From: Mariniflexile fucanivorans | GTDB taxonomy: Bacteria; Bacteroidota; Bacteroidia; Flavobacteriales; Flavobacteriaceae | NCBI RefSeq assembly: GCF_004341235.1 | Contig: NZ_SLUP01000011.1 | Location: 1 to 64,000, forward strand | DNA: 64,000 bases | Direction: 5' to 3' | Part shown: in pieces, positions 15,595-24,640 of the stretch | How the letters are laid out: every line of letters begins with the position of its first letter | How positions within the stretch are numbered: the stretch's first letter is position 1 | The notes under the pieces: generated by a model | Database searches by the model: none | Told to the model about the DNA's origin: nothing | What the model saw: the letters and a program-made list of their open reading frames with translations, nothing else | Program-made: the position numbers and the translations under genes

Positions 15595-17004
15595 ATGAAG
15601 ATTGAACAAATATATACAGGCTGTTTAGCTCAAGGGGCTTATTACATTGAAAGTAATGGTGAGGTTGCTATAATCGATCCATTAAGAGAGGTAACACCAT
15701 ATACAAACAAAGCTGAACACAATGGCGCAAAAATTAAATATATTTTTGAAACGCACTTCCATGCCGATTTTGTAAGTGGCCATGTAACCCTATCTAAGTT
15801 AACAGGAGCTCCAATAGTTTATGGCCCAAGTGCAAGCCCAAGTTTTGATGCTATTATAGCCAAAGATGGACAAGTTTTTAAGTTAGGAAACATAACCATT
15901 ACTGCCTTACACACACCGGGCCACACTATGGAAAGTACCACCTATCTTTTAAAAGATGAAAACGGAAACGACCATGCCATATTTAGTGGAGATACCTTGT
16001 TTTTAGGTGATGTGGGTAGACCAGATTTAGCACAAAAGGCTGCAAACATGACCAAAGAAGATTTAGCGGGCTTACTTTTTGATAGCTTAAGAAACAAAAT
16101 TATGCCTTTAGGAGATGCTGTTATAGTTTATCCCGCCCATGGTGCAGGTTCTGCATGCGGAAAAAACCTAAGTAAACAAACTATCGGGACTATTGGCGAA
16201 CAGAAGAAAACAAATTACGCATTGCGCGCTAACATGACCAAAGCTGAATTTATAAAAGAAGTGACCGATGGTTTATTACCGCCACCACTATATTTCCCTT
16301 TAAATGTAAAAATGAATAAAGAAGGTTATGAAGATGTTGAAGATGTCATAGAACGTGGCACCACACCTTTAGCACCGCTGCAATTTGAGCGTATTGCAAC
16401 CGAAACAGGCGCCATAGTTTTAGATGTACGCCATCAAGATGATTTTGCAAAAGGACACATTCCTAGATCTATTTTTATAGGTATTGAAGGCAATTTTGCC
16501 CCTTGGGTTGGCGCATTGATTGCCGATGTAGAACAGCCTATTTTATTAGTAACTCCAGAAGGTAAGGAAGAAGAAACCATCATCCGATTATCGCGTGTTG
16601 GTTTTGATAAAACCTTGGGGTATTTAAAAGGTGGTTTTGAAGCTTGGAAACATGCTGGGTTGGAATATGACACCATTACATCTATTTCTGCTTCAGAATT
16701 AGAACAGGCTTTAGAAAAAGAAAATGTTCCCATTTATGATGTTCGAAAAGATGGTGAATTTAAATCGGAACATGTTAAAAATGCACACCACACTTCTTTA
16801 GATTATTTAAATGAACACCTTAACGAATTTCCTGAAGACAAACCTTTTTACCTACATTGTGCAGGTGGTTACCGATCTATAATTGCGGCCTCTATTTTAA
16901 AAAGCAGAGGTATTCATAACTTAATTGATATTAAAGGTGGATTTGATGCCATTAAAGAAACCAATATTCCAGTAACAGATTACATATGTCCAACAACATT
17001 ATAG
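15595..17004 (+). CDS. MBL-fold (ETHE1-like) and double rhodanese fusion
   Basis: A 469-residue protein. The N-terminal 240 residues are a metallo-beta-lactamase fold of the persulfide dioxygenase type, with THFHADFVSGH (His54, His56, Asp58 metal ligands) and SGDTLFLGDVGRPDLA. Two rhodanese domains follow. The first (about 265-350) lacks the active cysteine, having LLVTPEGKEEE in the loop; the second (about 365-455) keeps it in LHCAGGYRS. Likely role: oxidation of glutathione- or other low-molecular-weight persulfides with sulfur transfer. The ATG at 15595 is chosen over a TTG two codons upstream. The next gene overlaps its end. Confidence 0.88.
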   Translation: MKIEQIYTGCLAQGAYYIESNGEVAIIDPLREVTPYTNKAEHNGAKIKYIFETHFHADFVSGHVTLSKLTGAPIVYGPSASPSFDAIIAKDGQVFKLGNITITALHTPGHTMESTTYLLKDENGNDHAIFSGDTLFLGDVGRPDLAQKAANMTKEDLAGLLFDSLRNKIMPLGDAVIVYPAHGAGSACGKNLSKQTIGTIGEQKKTNYALRANMTKAEFIKEVTDGLLPPPLYFPLNVKMNKEGYEDVEDVIERGTTPLAPLQFERIATETGAIVLDVRHQDDFAKGHIPRSIFIGIEGNFAPWVGALIADVEQPILLVTPEGKEEETIIRLSRVGFDKTLGYLKGGFEAWKHAGLEYDTITSISASELEQALEKENVPIYDVRKDGEFKSEHVKNAHHTSLDYLNEHLNEFPEDKPFYLHCAGGYRSIIAASILKSRGIHNLIDIKGGFDAIKETNIPVTDYICPTTL

Positions 17005-17354
17005 TTTTTTCCGTTTTTTTCCTTCTTTTTGGGTGTCAAGTTAATAACAGGCATGTTAAGATATTACCACCAGAAATGTTCAAAAATCAAATCACAGATC
17101 CTTCAGTACAACTCATTGATGTAAGAACGGCTAATGAATTTAAATCTGGACACATTAAATCCGCCACAAACATTGATTATTATTCAAGTAATTTCAGTAA
17201 TCAAATGAGTAAATTGAACAAAGAAAAACCTGTTTATATTTATTGTAGAAGTGGAAACAGAAGCATCAAAGCCGCTAACCTATTAGCTAAATTGGGTTTT
17301 ACCGAAATTTACGATTTAGAAGGAGGCTTTCTAAATTGGGAAAATAATGAATAA
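16986..17354 (+). CDS. Rhodanese lipoprotein
   Basis: A 122-residue single-domain rhodanese with a lipoprotein signal (LLFGC, Cys17), so it works on the periplasmic or outer side. LIDVRTANEFKSGHI and the active loop IYCRSGNRS with the catalytic cysteine are intact. Its start overlaps the 3' end of the MBL/rhodanese gene by 19 bases, which points to translational coupling. It is the last gene of the sulfur cluster; a terminator stands at 17521. Confidence 0.86.
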   Translation: MSNNIIVFSVFFLLFGCQVNNRHVKILPPEMFKNQITDPSVQLIDVRTANEFKSGHIKSATNIDYYSSNFSNQMSKLNKEKPVYIYCRSGNRSIKAANLLAKLGFTEIYDLEGGFLNWENNE

Positions 17355-17474
17355 GAATAGGCTTTTTAACTGTATATAGTTATAGCTTGTTTTTATAAAT
17401 TTACTATAATCTTATATTTAAATGAAGGAGATAACATTTGTTAATTAACAATTGTAACAATTTAAGTAATTTTG

Positions 17475-17490
17475 GTCTGTCTTAACAGAC
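17475..17490. other. Short stem-loop of unknown role
   Basis: GTCTGT-CTTA-ACAGAC is a perfect 6-bp stem with a 4-base loop, 30 bases before the terminator at 17521. No T-run follows. Confidence 0.3.
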
Positions 17491-17520
17491 TCTTTCCCAA
17501 TGAGTGGAATTAATAGCGCT

Positions 17521-17549
17521 AAAAGCATTCTTTTGTTAAGAATGCTTTT
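17521..17549. terminator. Bidirectional terminator between sulfur cluster and alginate locus
   Basis: AAAAGCATTCTT and AAGAATGCTTTT form a perfect 12-bp stem with a 5-base loop, T-rich on the plus side and A-rich on the other, serving the convergent genes ending at 17354 and 17586. Confidence 0.85.
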
Positions 17550-17585
17550 TTTTATGATAGAATATAGTTTTTTCTACCATAAGTA

Positions 17586-19256
17586 TTAATTCCTTAATCT
17601 TTTTTTCAGCTGATATTCATACAATGAAGGTATATCTTCCATAGGTGTATTAGTAAATTCAATATGAGCCTCAGGTTTGTAAGAAATAGAAACTTCTTGA
17701 TTTCCGCTTACACCAATTAATCGCGCAAAGGGACCATCTTCTACCCCATTTAAAATAATAGGCTTATTAACATCTATACTTCCCAAAAAGTTTACTTTAA
17801 TATTCCAAAATGTATTGTATGCCCCATGAGAAGGTTTCCAATAACCTGCACCTCCTCCATAAAACAAAGGGTAGCTCCTATCTTCATTTGGCGTTAAATG
17901 AACTTTAACATTATCAAAAAGATTTTGGTGATTTGCTCCAGAATGTTGATCAAAATAAGGTGCTACAAATACTTCGCAGTTTAAATAAACACACTTTGTA
18001 GTGAGCGTGTTTATGCTCAAGGAATGTACGGCTTCATTATAAACATTAATATTTTCGGCCAAAACATTGTAAGCTCCAGATAATGCTACAGTGTAATGCG
18101 CTATTTTGCTACCTGTAGTTGTAATATTTTTAATTGTAACGTTGGCTATTTCTTCACTTAAAACACCACTGTCTGCATTATCAATAGCTACGTTTTTAAC
18201 CCAACCATTATACAAACGTGTTAAATAAATACCATTGTAACCTTGTTCCAAATGATGAGCGATTCTAGCGGAATGAGGAAAAGTTATTTTAAAATGCTCC
18301 ATCCCTACTTCTTCAAGATGCTTCCACTCTACCAATTGCGCTTCATAATTTGGCAGAATATCCATTGTTAAAGGAGCATTTATGGTAATGGTATTACCCG
18401 AAATAGCAATAATGGTAACTTGTTGTTTTACTAATGGTAAGTTTGGAAAATTCCAATGATGCGATCCAATTTTGGGTACCAGATTTTTGTATAAATCTTC
18501 AATAATCTTCCCTTTCTCACCTTCTTTATTGAAAAGTTGCAATTCTACAACATCTCCTATTTTTAAATTTTTTATTTCTGAAGCTTTAAATTTAAATTCA
18601 CCACGCTTTCCATTTGAAATTTTAGCAAGTACGTTGTATGGTTTTTCATAGGTTTCAAGATAGGACTTTACGCGTTCACCAGGCACTCTTGTCCAAATAA
18701 AACCTCCTGCCCAAGTGTATAGTGAAAATGGTAAATCAACATTATTTTCCTTTTCTATCTGGCGTTTATCAAATTTTATCATGTACTCTCTAAGTTCTTG
18801 TAAATCTTCTGGATCTTTACAGTACATTAGGGGTCGCTGACAATAAATTTCTGTACCATTCTCTCCAGTACCAGTACCTCGCAAAACAAAATGACTCCGC
18901 TCTAAATAGAGAATATCACTCAATATAATACGTCCCGCAGGTAATTGCAAAACAACATTACCTTGAAATTTTGACGCTTCGGCAATAGCTTTCTTTAGGG
19001 ATTGGGTATCATCAAGTAAATCATCGGCAATTACGCCGTAATCGGATGCATTAAAAATTCTTCCCTGACTAATCGGTATATCAACTTCACCATTTCTATA
19101 GCCTGCAAAACTAAAATCTGGTAAATAATTGGCATCATTAATCACCTTATTCTGAAGTATTTTAGGTAATTCTTGTGCTAAAATTGTAGCATTGTTGCAA
19201 ATAAGTAATAAAAGTAATGTAACTATTGAATTAAAAGTAGAATAAGAATAATTCAT
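17586..19256 (-). CDS. Secreted parallel beta-helix protein (pectate-lyase-superfamily type)
   Basis: A 556-residue exported protein with a signal peptide ending near LAQ-EL. FNASDYGVIADDLLDDTQSLKKAIAEA is the opening of the Pectate_lyase_3 / GH28-like superfold, and the middle has repeated N-rich beta-helix rungs (WVKNVAIDNADSGVLSEEIANVTIKN in sense). The C-terminus resembles DUF4955-type proteins. It closes the alginate locus but sits behind a terminator, so it needs its own promoter. No characterised alginate lyase family is recognised; a new lyase, esterase or binding protein for alginate or an associated polymer is possible. Confidence 0.65.
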   Translation of the reverse strand: MNYSYSTFNSIVTLLLLLICNNATILAQELPKILQNKVINDANYLPDFSFAGYRNGEVDIPISQGRIFNASDYGVIADDLLDDTQSLKKAIAEASKFQGNVVLQLPAGRIILSDILYLERSHFVLRGTGTGENGTEIYCQRPLMYCKDPEDLQELREYMIKFDKRQIEKENNVDLPFSLYTWAGGFIWTRVPGERVKSYLETYEKPYNVLAKISNGKRGEFKFKASEIKNLKIGDVVELQLFNKEGEKGKIIEDLYKNLVPKIGSHHWNFPNLPLVKQQVTIIAISGNTITINAPLTMDILPNYEAQLVEWKHLEEVGMEHFKITFPHSARIAHHLEQGYNGIYLTRLYNGWVKNVAIDNADSGVLSEEIANVTIKNITTTGSKIAHYTVALSGAYNVLAENINVYNEAVHSLSINTLTTKCVYLNCEVFVAPYFDQHSGANHQNLFDNVKVHLTPNEDRSYPLFYGGGAGYWKPSHGAYNTFWNIKVNFLGSIDVNKPIILNGVEDGPFARLIGVSGNQEVSISYKPEAHIEFTNTPMEDIPSLYEYQLKKRLRN

Positions 19257-19324
19257 TATAATTTGTTTTTTTAACTTCTAACAAAATAAGCTAATTATTG
19301 CTTATTAAAAATAAATTACAAATA

Positions 19325-19358
19325 AAAAATGCTGATAAACAAATTACCAGCATTTTTT
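19325..19358 (-). terminator. Terminator after SDR reductase gene
   Basis: AAAAATGCTG (19325-19334) pairs with CAGCATTTTT (19348-19357), T-rich on the minus strand, 20 bases past the SDR stop. It separates the beta-helix gene from the susC operon. Confidence 0.75.
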
Positions 19359-19377
19359 ATATTAGAAAAACTTAATG

Positions 19378-20142
19378 TTAGATTCCTAAAGCTTGTCCAC
19401 CACCAATTTGGATAGTTTCAGCTGTAATAAAAGAAGCATCTTTACTAGCTAAGAAAGAAACAACACCAGCAACTTCTTCTGGCTGACCTAATCTACCTAA
19501 TAAAACACTATTTGCCCAAGAAGCAAAAACTTCTGGTTTAGACGCTTTAATTTGTGCGTGGAAAGGCGTATCAATAGTACCAGGAGATACTGCATTTACT
19601 CTAATTCCATATTCAGCTAAGTCTTTAGCTAAAGCTCTCGTGATAGATTGTACTCCCCCTTTAGATACTGCATAGATTCCAGCTCCAGGTCCTGCACCAT
19701 TCCAAGCTGCATTAGACGTATAGTTAATTATGCTAGGGTTATCACTTTTCTTAAGGAAAGGAATAGCTGCTCTTGATGCAAAAAATACCGAATCTAAGTT
19801 TAAAGCCATAACAAATCTGTATTGTTCAGTTGTCATTTCTTCAAATCTAGCTCTAACACCAATACCGCCAGTGTTGTTTACAAGAACATCAATTTTCCCG
19901 TATTTTTCACCAATTTTAGTAATGTTTTCTGTTACTGCTTCGTCTTTTGTCATATCAAATCCATAATATTCAGCAGGGATATCCAATGCCGCAAGCTCTT
20001 TTACTCTTTGTGCGCCTACTTCATCTTCGATACCGTTTAGTACTACTGTGTATCCGTCTTTACCTAATCTTTTTGCTACTTCGAAACCTATTCCACCTGT
20101 TGCTCCGGTAATAACTGCTACTTTTCCTTTTGAATTACTCAT
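19378..20142 (-). CDS. SDR reductase, probable DEH reductase (DehR-like)
   Basis: A 254-residue classical short-chain dehydrogenase: TGATGGIG coenzyme motif at residues 12-19, NNTGG, a catalytic Ser-Tyr-Lys set with YAVSKGG, and SPGTIDTPF. In alginate catabolism an SDR reduces 4-deoxy-L-erythro-5-hexoseulose uronate to 2-keto-3-deoxygluconate. The gene follows the MFS transporter by 48 bases in the alginate operon, which is the main ground for DehR. Cofactor preference is not decided from sequence. KDG kinase and aldolase genes are absent from the window. Confidence 0.8.
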   Translation of the reverse strand: MSNSKGKVAVITGATGGIGFEVAKRLGKDGYTVVLNGIEDEVGAQRVKELAALDIPAEYYGFDMTKDEAVTENITKIGEKYGKIDVLVNNTGGIGVRARFEEMTTEQYRFVMALNLDSVFFASRAAIPFLKKSDNPSIINYTSNAAWNGAGPGAGIYAVSKGGVQSITRALAKDLAEYGIRVNAVSPGTIDTPFHAQIKASKPEVFASWANSVLLGRLGQPEEVAGVVSFLASKDASFITAETIQIGGGQALGI

Positions 20143-20190
20143 ATTCTTAAATTTTGATTTATTAATTTTTATTTACTCTACTAATTTTAA

Positions 20191-21477
20191 TTATTCTACT
20201 GACTCTATATTTTTTGCGAAATAGTAAATGGCTCCAACTCCTAATGGTACAAATACTGCAATAATGACAAATATTGGTGTATAAGAGAAATTTTTAACGA
20301 TTATTGGAACTAAAAAGTTCATAATAATTACGGAGAATACACCAATCATACCTCCTAATCCAGCTAATGATCCTACAGATTTTCCACTAAAAAAGTCACT
20401 TGGTAATGTTTGTACGTTACTGATTGCAAATTGGAACCCGAATAGTACAAAAAATACGATAGCCACAAATTTTTCGGCTGTATCCCCAAAAAGAACGGTT
20501 GCTATAAGACCTAATAACATAATGATTCCTCCAATAAGAATAGTTGTTTTTCTTCCTTTATCTATCGAGTTTGTTTTGGCAATAATTTTTCCTGAAACAT
20601 AACCTCCAACTATACTACCTATAGCAGCACCTACATAAGGTACCCATAAAAACAGTCCAACTTCTTTTACATCAAACTTATATACATCAAATAAATAAAT
20701 TGGCATCCAACCAACAAATACCCACCATATAGGTTCTAAAAAGAATCTACCAATAACAACAGCCCAAGATTCTTTGTATGAAAGAATTTCAGTCAATGAT
20801 TTTCCTTTAGTATCTGCTGTGGCATTTTGATCTGCTTGACTTTGACCTTCTACAATATATTTTTGTTCTTCTTCAGTTATCCAAGGGTGTTTTTTTGGAC
20901 CCGCTTTGTTAATTAGCAACCAAGGAATAATCCAAACAATTCCAAAAGAACCCACAACCATAAAAGTAATTCTCCAGCCATAAGCCACAAACAATGCAGC
21001 AATAAATGGAGGGGCAATTACCGAACCTATAGAAGCTCCAGCATTAAATAATCCTTGTGCAATAGCTCGTTCTTTAATAGGAAACCACTCGGCATTACTT
21101 TTAACACCACCCGGCCAGTTACCAGCTTCAGATAATCCTAAAGTCGTTCTAAAAAAGGCTAGTGAAAAGAACCCTCTTACCGTTGAGTGTAAAAATGAAG
21201 ATAATCCCCATACACCAATACTAATTACATAGCCTATTCTTGTTCCCACTTTATCAAACAATTTTCCTGAAAATAATTGTCCTAAAGCATAAGCTACCAT
21301 AAAAATGTTTAAAATGTAACTATAATGTTCTTTTGTTAACCCTAAAGATTGCGAAATTGAACCTTCAACGTCCTCACTTCCCCACATTATGGCCAGGGCG
21401 CTCCGATCTATATAATTTATGACCGTGGCCAAAAATATTAATCCGATAATAAACCAACGTAATCCTTTTACTTTCAT
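20191..21477 (-). CDS. MFS hexuronate-type transporter (ACS family)
   Basis: A 428-residue transporter with 12 predicted helices. NYIDRSALAIMWG near the N-terminus, GKLFDKVGTRIGY between helices 2 and 3, and LSEAGNWPGGVKSNAEWFP are typical of the anion:cation symporter group containing ExuT and other hexuronate carriers. In alginate systems such a permease imports the unsaturated uronate or DEH across the inner membrane. It lies 16 bases after the GntR gene and before the SDR gene in one operon. Confidence 0.85.
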   Translation of the reverse strand: MKVKGLRWFIIGLIFLATVINYIDRSALAIMWGSEDVEGSISQSLGLTKEHYSYILNIFMVAYALGQLFSGKLFDKVGTRIGYVISIGVWGLSSFLHSTVRGFFSLAFFRTTLGLSEAGNWPGGVKSNAEWFPIKERAIAQGLFNAGASIGSVIAPPFIAALFVAYGWRITFMVVGSFGIVWIIPWLLINKAGPKKHPWITEEEQKYIVEGQSQADQNATADTKGKSLTEILSYKESWAVVIGRFFLEPIWWVFVGWMPIYLFDVYKFDVKEVGLFLWVPYVGAAIGSIVGGYVSGKIIAKTNSIDKGRKTTILIGGIIMLLGLIATVLFGDTAEKFVAIVFFVLFGFQFAISNVQTLPSDFFSGKSVGSLAGLGGMIGVFSVIIMNFLVPIIVKNFSYTPIFVIIAVFVPLGVGAIYYFAKNIESVE

Positions 21478-21493
21478 ATTTATTTATTTAAAG

Positions 21494-22198
21494 TTACTCT
21501 ACGTTATAACAATATTGATATAGCGTTTTAAAATGTATTTTCATTTTTTCCCTAGCCAATGTTGGATTTTGATTTTTTATGGCTTCATAAATAGCTGTAT
21601 GCTCCTGAATTCCTTTAACAGATTTATTTTCATTACAAACATGGTGCTTTTCAAAATTTGTAATAATTTCAGGTGTTATTGACAACATAAACGTATTCAT
21701 GGTACTATTTTTACTGGCTTTGGCTATGGCCAAATGAAACAGTAAATCTTCCTGCACTGCACTTTCATTATTTAAAACTTTTTCTTCGAATGCTTTTAAC
21801 GCATTTTCTAAAGATACCAGATCCTCTTCTGTTCTTCGTAATGATGCTAGTTTTACAGTTTTTAATTCCAACAGAATTCTAGTTTCTACCAACGATTTAA
21901 AATCTGGACTTTCTAATTCTAAAATATCATCAACAATACCATTCATGGCAATAGCACCCACATTTGCTACAAAGGTGCCGCTTTGAGGAATGGACTTTAA
22001 TAATCCATAAAACTCTAATTTGTGAATAGCGTCCCTTACAATACCTCGGCTTACTCCAAACTTATCCGACAACATACGCTCTGAAGGTAGCTTGTCGTTT
22101 GGCTCTAAGTTTTTGTAATTGATCAATTCACGTATCTTATCAATTACAATATTTTGTATACTTTGGTTCTCGTTTGTTGATAATACTTCTAAATTCAT
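21494..22198 (-). CDS. FadR-subfamily GntR regulator
   Basis: A 234-residue regulator: N-terminal winged helix (LEPNDKLPSERMLSDKFGVSRGIVRDAIHKLE, about 35-68) and a C-terminal helical FCD ligand domain (FHLAIAKASKN, about 155-165). Uronate-responsive members (UxuR, ExuR) recognise TGGTATACCA. The three TGGTWWACCA arrays at 30876, 34093 and 41044 fit that half-site, so this is the likely controller of the alginate regulon, with an alginate breakdown product as effector. It is embedded in the operon between the PL7 and MFS genes. Confidence 0.85.
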   Translation of the reverse strand: MNLEVLSTNENQSIQNIVIDKIRELINYKNLEPNDKLPSERMLSDKFGVSRGIVRDAIHKLEFYGLLKSIPQSGTFVANVGAIAMNGIVDDILELESPDFKSLVETRILLELKTVKLASLRRTEEDLVSLENALKAFEEKVLNNESAVQEDLLFHLAIAKASKNSTMNTFMLSITPEIITNFEKHHVCNENKSVKGIQEHTAIYEAIKNQNPTLAREKMKIHFKTLYQYCYNVE

Positions 22199-22265
22199 AC
22201 CATTTAAATTATAATTGGCCTCCCCTTTTTATGCTTTAACCCTTGGCTCCCTTAATCCACTAAAA

Positions 22266-23183
22266 CTAATGAGAAACCTCTAACTCATAATACTTTACTT
22301 TAGCAAAAGCATCTTTATCTCTTGATTGAAAATAATTACCTGCTTTAAAATAGTTTTCAAAAACACCCCATCTTCTCATGTGTATATCTTCGTAAACTTT
22401 ATATTCATTTCCATTTAAAACAACGACCATTTTCCCTTCTGAAACTTTTACTTCTAAAGTAAATTTTCTAAAACCAACTTCTTGTTCGAAATTAAAACCG
22501 TCATCATCATCCCAAGCATCTTCGTGCAATAATTGATTATCAGATGCACTTAAATTTTTAAGAACTTTTGTTTTTACACGCACTTTGCCATCTTGCCAAT
22601 AAATTTTTAAAATGGGTGGTGCATTATTATCTTTTTGTCCTATTAAATCGCGTTGCTCATCTGTTAATCTACCATGAATTTGCATGATAATTACTTTATG
22701 GTATTTGCCTTCAGAATCTTCAGTAATTTCTTCAATAGCCAATTTACCTTTCATGGTACCACCTTGAGCAAAAGTCCAGTTAACATCATTATTTCCCGGT
22801 TCCATTTGTTCTCTTAATTCTGAACGGGTGTATTTTGTATTTGCCGTTGTAGCTTTACTTGGAAAAGAATAAAAAACCAAAGATCCATCTGTTGAATCAT
22901 TATACATGTAAGGGATTAATCTTTCATCTGTGGCATAATTCAAAATTTCTGGTGGTTCAATATTCATAGCACCGCCTTTATCATTAAGTTCTGGTGTGGT
23001 AACACTCCAATGGCTTAAGTCTATTTCAGGTAACTTGTACTTCTTTTTCTTTTTCTTTTTGTCCTGTTTTTCGACTTTAGAATCCGAATCTGAAACGTTG
23101 CTTTTTTGTGCATAACAAGCAACGTTTACAGTTAGAAATGCTAGTAATAAAATGCTTAAAATTCCTTTTCGGGTTTGTTTCAT
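22266..23183 (-). CDS. Alginate lyase, PL7 family
   Basis: A 305-residue secreted enzyme. The three PL7 signatures are present: RSELRE (from residue 120), QIH (168-170) and YFKAGNY (278-284). QIH rather than QVH is usually linked to preference for guluronate or mixed blocks. The N-terminus has a signal peptide (cut near CYA-QK, or lipidated at Cys23, though the lipobox is imperfect), then a very basic linker with seven lysines in a row. It cleaves alginate by beta-elimination outside the inner membrane. It stands downstream of the SusC/D and surface-lipoprotein genes in one operon. Confidence 0.92.
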   Translation of the reverse strand: MKQTRKGILSILLLAFLTVNVACYAQKSNVSDSDSKVEKQDKKKKKKKYKLPEIDLSHWSVTTPELNDKGGAMNIEPPEILNYATDERLIPYMYNDSTDGSLVFYSFPSKATTANTKYTRSELREQMEPGNNDVNWTFAQGGTMKGKLAIEEITEDSEGKYHKVIIMQIHGRLTDEQRDLIGQKDNNAPPILKIYWQDGKVRVKTKVLKNLSASDNQLLHEDAWDDDDGFNFEQEVGFRKFTLEVKVSEGKMVVVLNGNEYKVYEDIHMRRWGVFENYFKAGNYFQSRDKDAFAKVKYYELEVSH

Positions 23184-23209
23184 TCTTCGTTTAATTTATT
23201 ATTATAAAA

Positions 23210-24613
23210 TTAAAATCCAGGAGTAATAATATCTATATTATCAAAAAATACTTCAGTATTGCTATCAACAGCATTAGGTGATCTAACATAAATCACAATT
23301 TGATTTGTTGATGGTTTAAATGTAAATGTATTAGTTGTAAATGTATTCTCTGAAGCCGAACCTTTACTTGTATTGAAGTCATTTGTGATTTCAAAATAAG
23401 CATCAGCATTATCTAAAATACTTGTTTCAGAAGTAATTTCGGTATTTAAAATAAATACATCTGTGTTAATACCTTCCGCCTCCGAGCGAGAATCAATCGT
23501 AAACGTATATTCAACCCCCACTTCAACTGTTACCACTTGGTATAAACGACGGCCAGGAGAATAAAGCTTAAGACCTCTTGTTTTTACACCATCAACATAA
23601 GAACCATCACTTGTTGATCCCGGTTGTTGGTTACTATCACCTGTATTAGCTGAAAGCCAACCATCCAAAGCAGAATTGGTCCAAGTACCTATCATATTCC
23701 AATCGGAAATATCACTAGTATCGGCAGTACCATTTAAAACAATAGCTTTAAACGAAGCTTCGACACCTCCCACAGGAACTGCTTTAGTAACACTTTTAGA
23801 CACACCTGCATCATTTGTAGTTGTTAATTTCACATCATAAATACCCTTAACAGCGTAAGTATGTGTTGGATTAAGTTCCGTTGAACTAGTACCATCCCCA
23901 AAATCCCAACTATGAGAAACTGCTAAAAGTGACGCATCTGTAAAATCTACTTTTAGTGTAGAAACACTAAAAGTAAAATCTGGAACTGTAGATAATACTA
24001 ATCCTTCTATACTTTTGGTAACAGAAGTTTCAATATCTAAATAATTAGTTGCTGTTAAAGTTACTTTAAAAGTATCTGCTGTAGCATAAATGTGTACAGG
24101 ACTAAAATCTGGATTGTTTTGTGTATCCTCTGCATTCCATTCTACAGTATTTCCATCACCAAAATCCCAAACTAATTTTTTGGCACCATTGGTTAAGTTT
24201 TCAAAAATTACTTCTGAATCTTCAGTAGTAAAATTGAAACCAACAAAAATAGGAGCAACTATAGCTGATGCTTCGGCAACTAAACCATCGGCACTTGTTG
24301 TTTTTAACGTTACTGTATATTCCCCACCTACTTCATATTTATAATTTGGATTTGCTTCTGTTGATGTATTACCATCGCCAAAATCCCATAAATATGACGT
24401 TGCATCTGTTGAATAGCTTCTAAAGACAACCGACAAATTATCACCAGCTTTTAAACTAGTTGTAAATAATGTATTAGGTTGGATATTATTTACGTTTCCT
24501 GTTGGAGGAACAAACTCTTCATAACCACTATCATAACAAGATATAAGGCCTAAAAACATTATGGATAGCATAAAAACACTTCCATTAAATTTTTTAATTA
24601 ATTTATAATTCAT
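23210..24613 (-). CDS. Surface lipoprotein with three PKD domains
   Basis: A 467-residue lipoprotein (lipobox GLISC). Three PKD domains are marked by WDFGDGNTSTE, WDFGDGNTVEW and WDFGDGTSSTE, each followed by a tYt/tFkVtL-type strand; a C-terminal domain of about 180 residues looks like a beta-sandwich carbohydrate-binding module. It lies directly downstream of a second surface lipoprotein and the SusC/SusD pair, the position of SusE/F-like glycan-binding proteins. Probable role: capture of alginate at the cell surface. No catalytic motif is seen. Confidence 0.82.
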   Translation of the reverse strand: MNYKLIKKFNGSVFMLSIMFLGLISCYDSGYEEFVPPTGNVNNIQPNTLFTTSLKAGDNLSVVFRSYSTDATSYLWDFGDGNTSTEANPNYKYEVGGEYTVTLKTTSADGLVAEASAIVAPIFVGFNFTTEDSEVIFENLTNGAKKLVWDFGDGNTVEWNAEDTQNNPDFSPVHIYATADTFKVTLTATNYLDIETSVTKSIEGLVLSTVPDFTFSVSTLKVDFTDASLLAVSHSWDFGDGTSSTELNPTHTYAVKGIYDVKLTTTNDAGVSKSVTKAVPVGGVEASFKAIVLNGTADTSDISDWNMIGTWTNSALDGWLSANTGDSNQQPGSTSDGSYVDGVKTRGLKLYSPGRRLYQVVTVEVGVEYTFTIDSRSEAEGINTDVFILNTEITSETSILDNADAYFEITNDFNTSKGSASENTFTTNTFTFKPSTNQIVIYVRSPNAVDSNTEVFFDNIDIITPGF

Positions 24614-24640
24614 GATTTTAAATTTTAGACGTTTATATTA

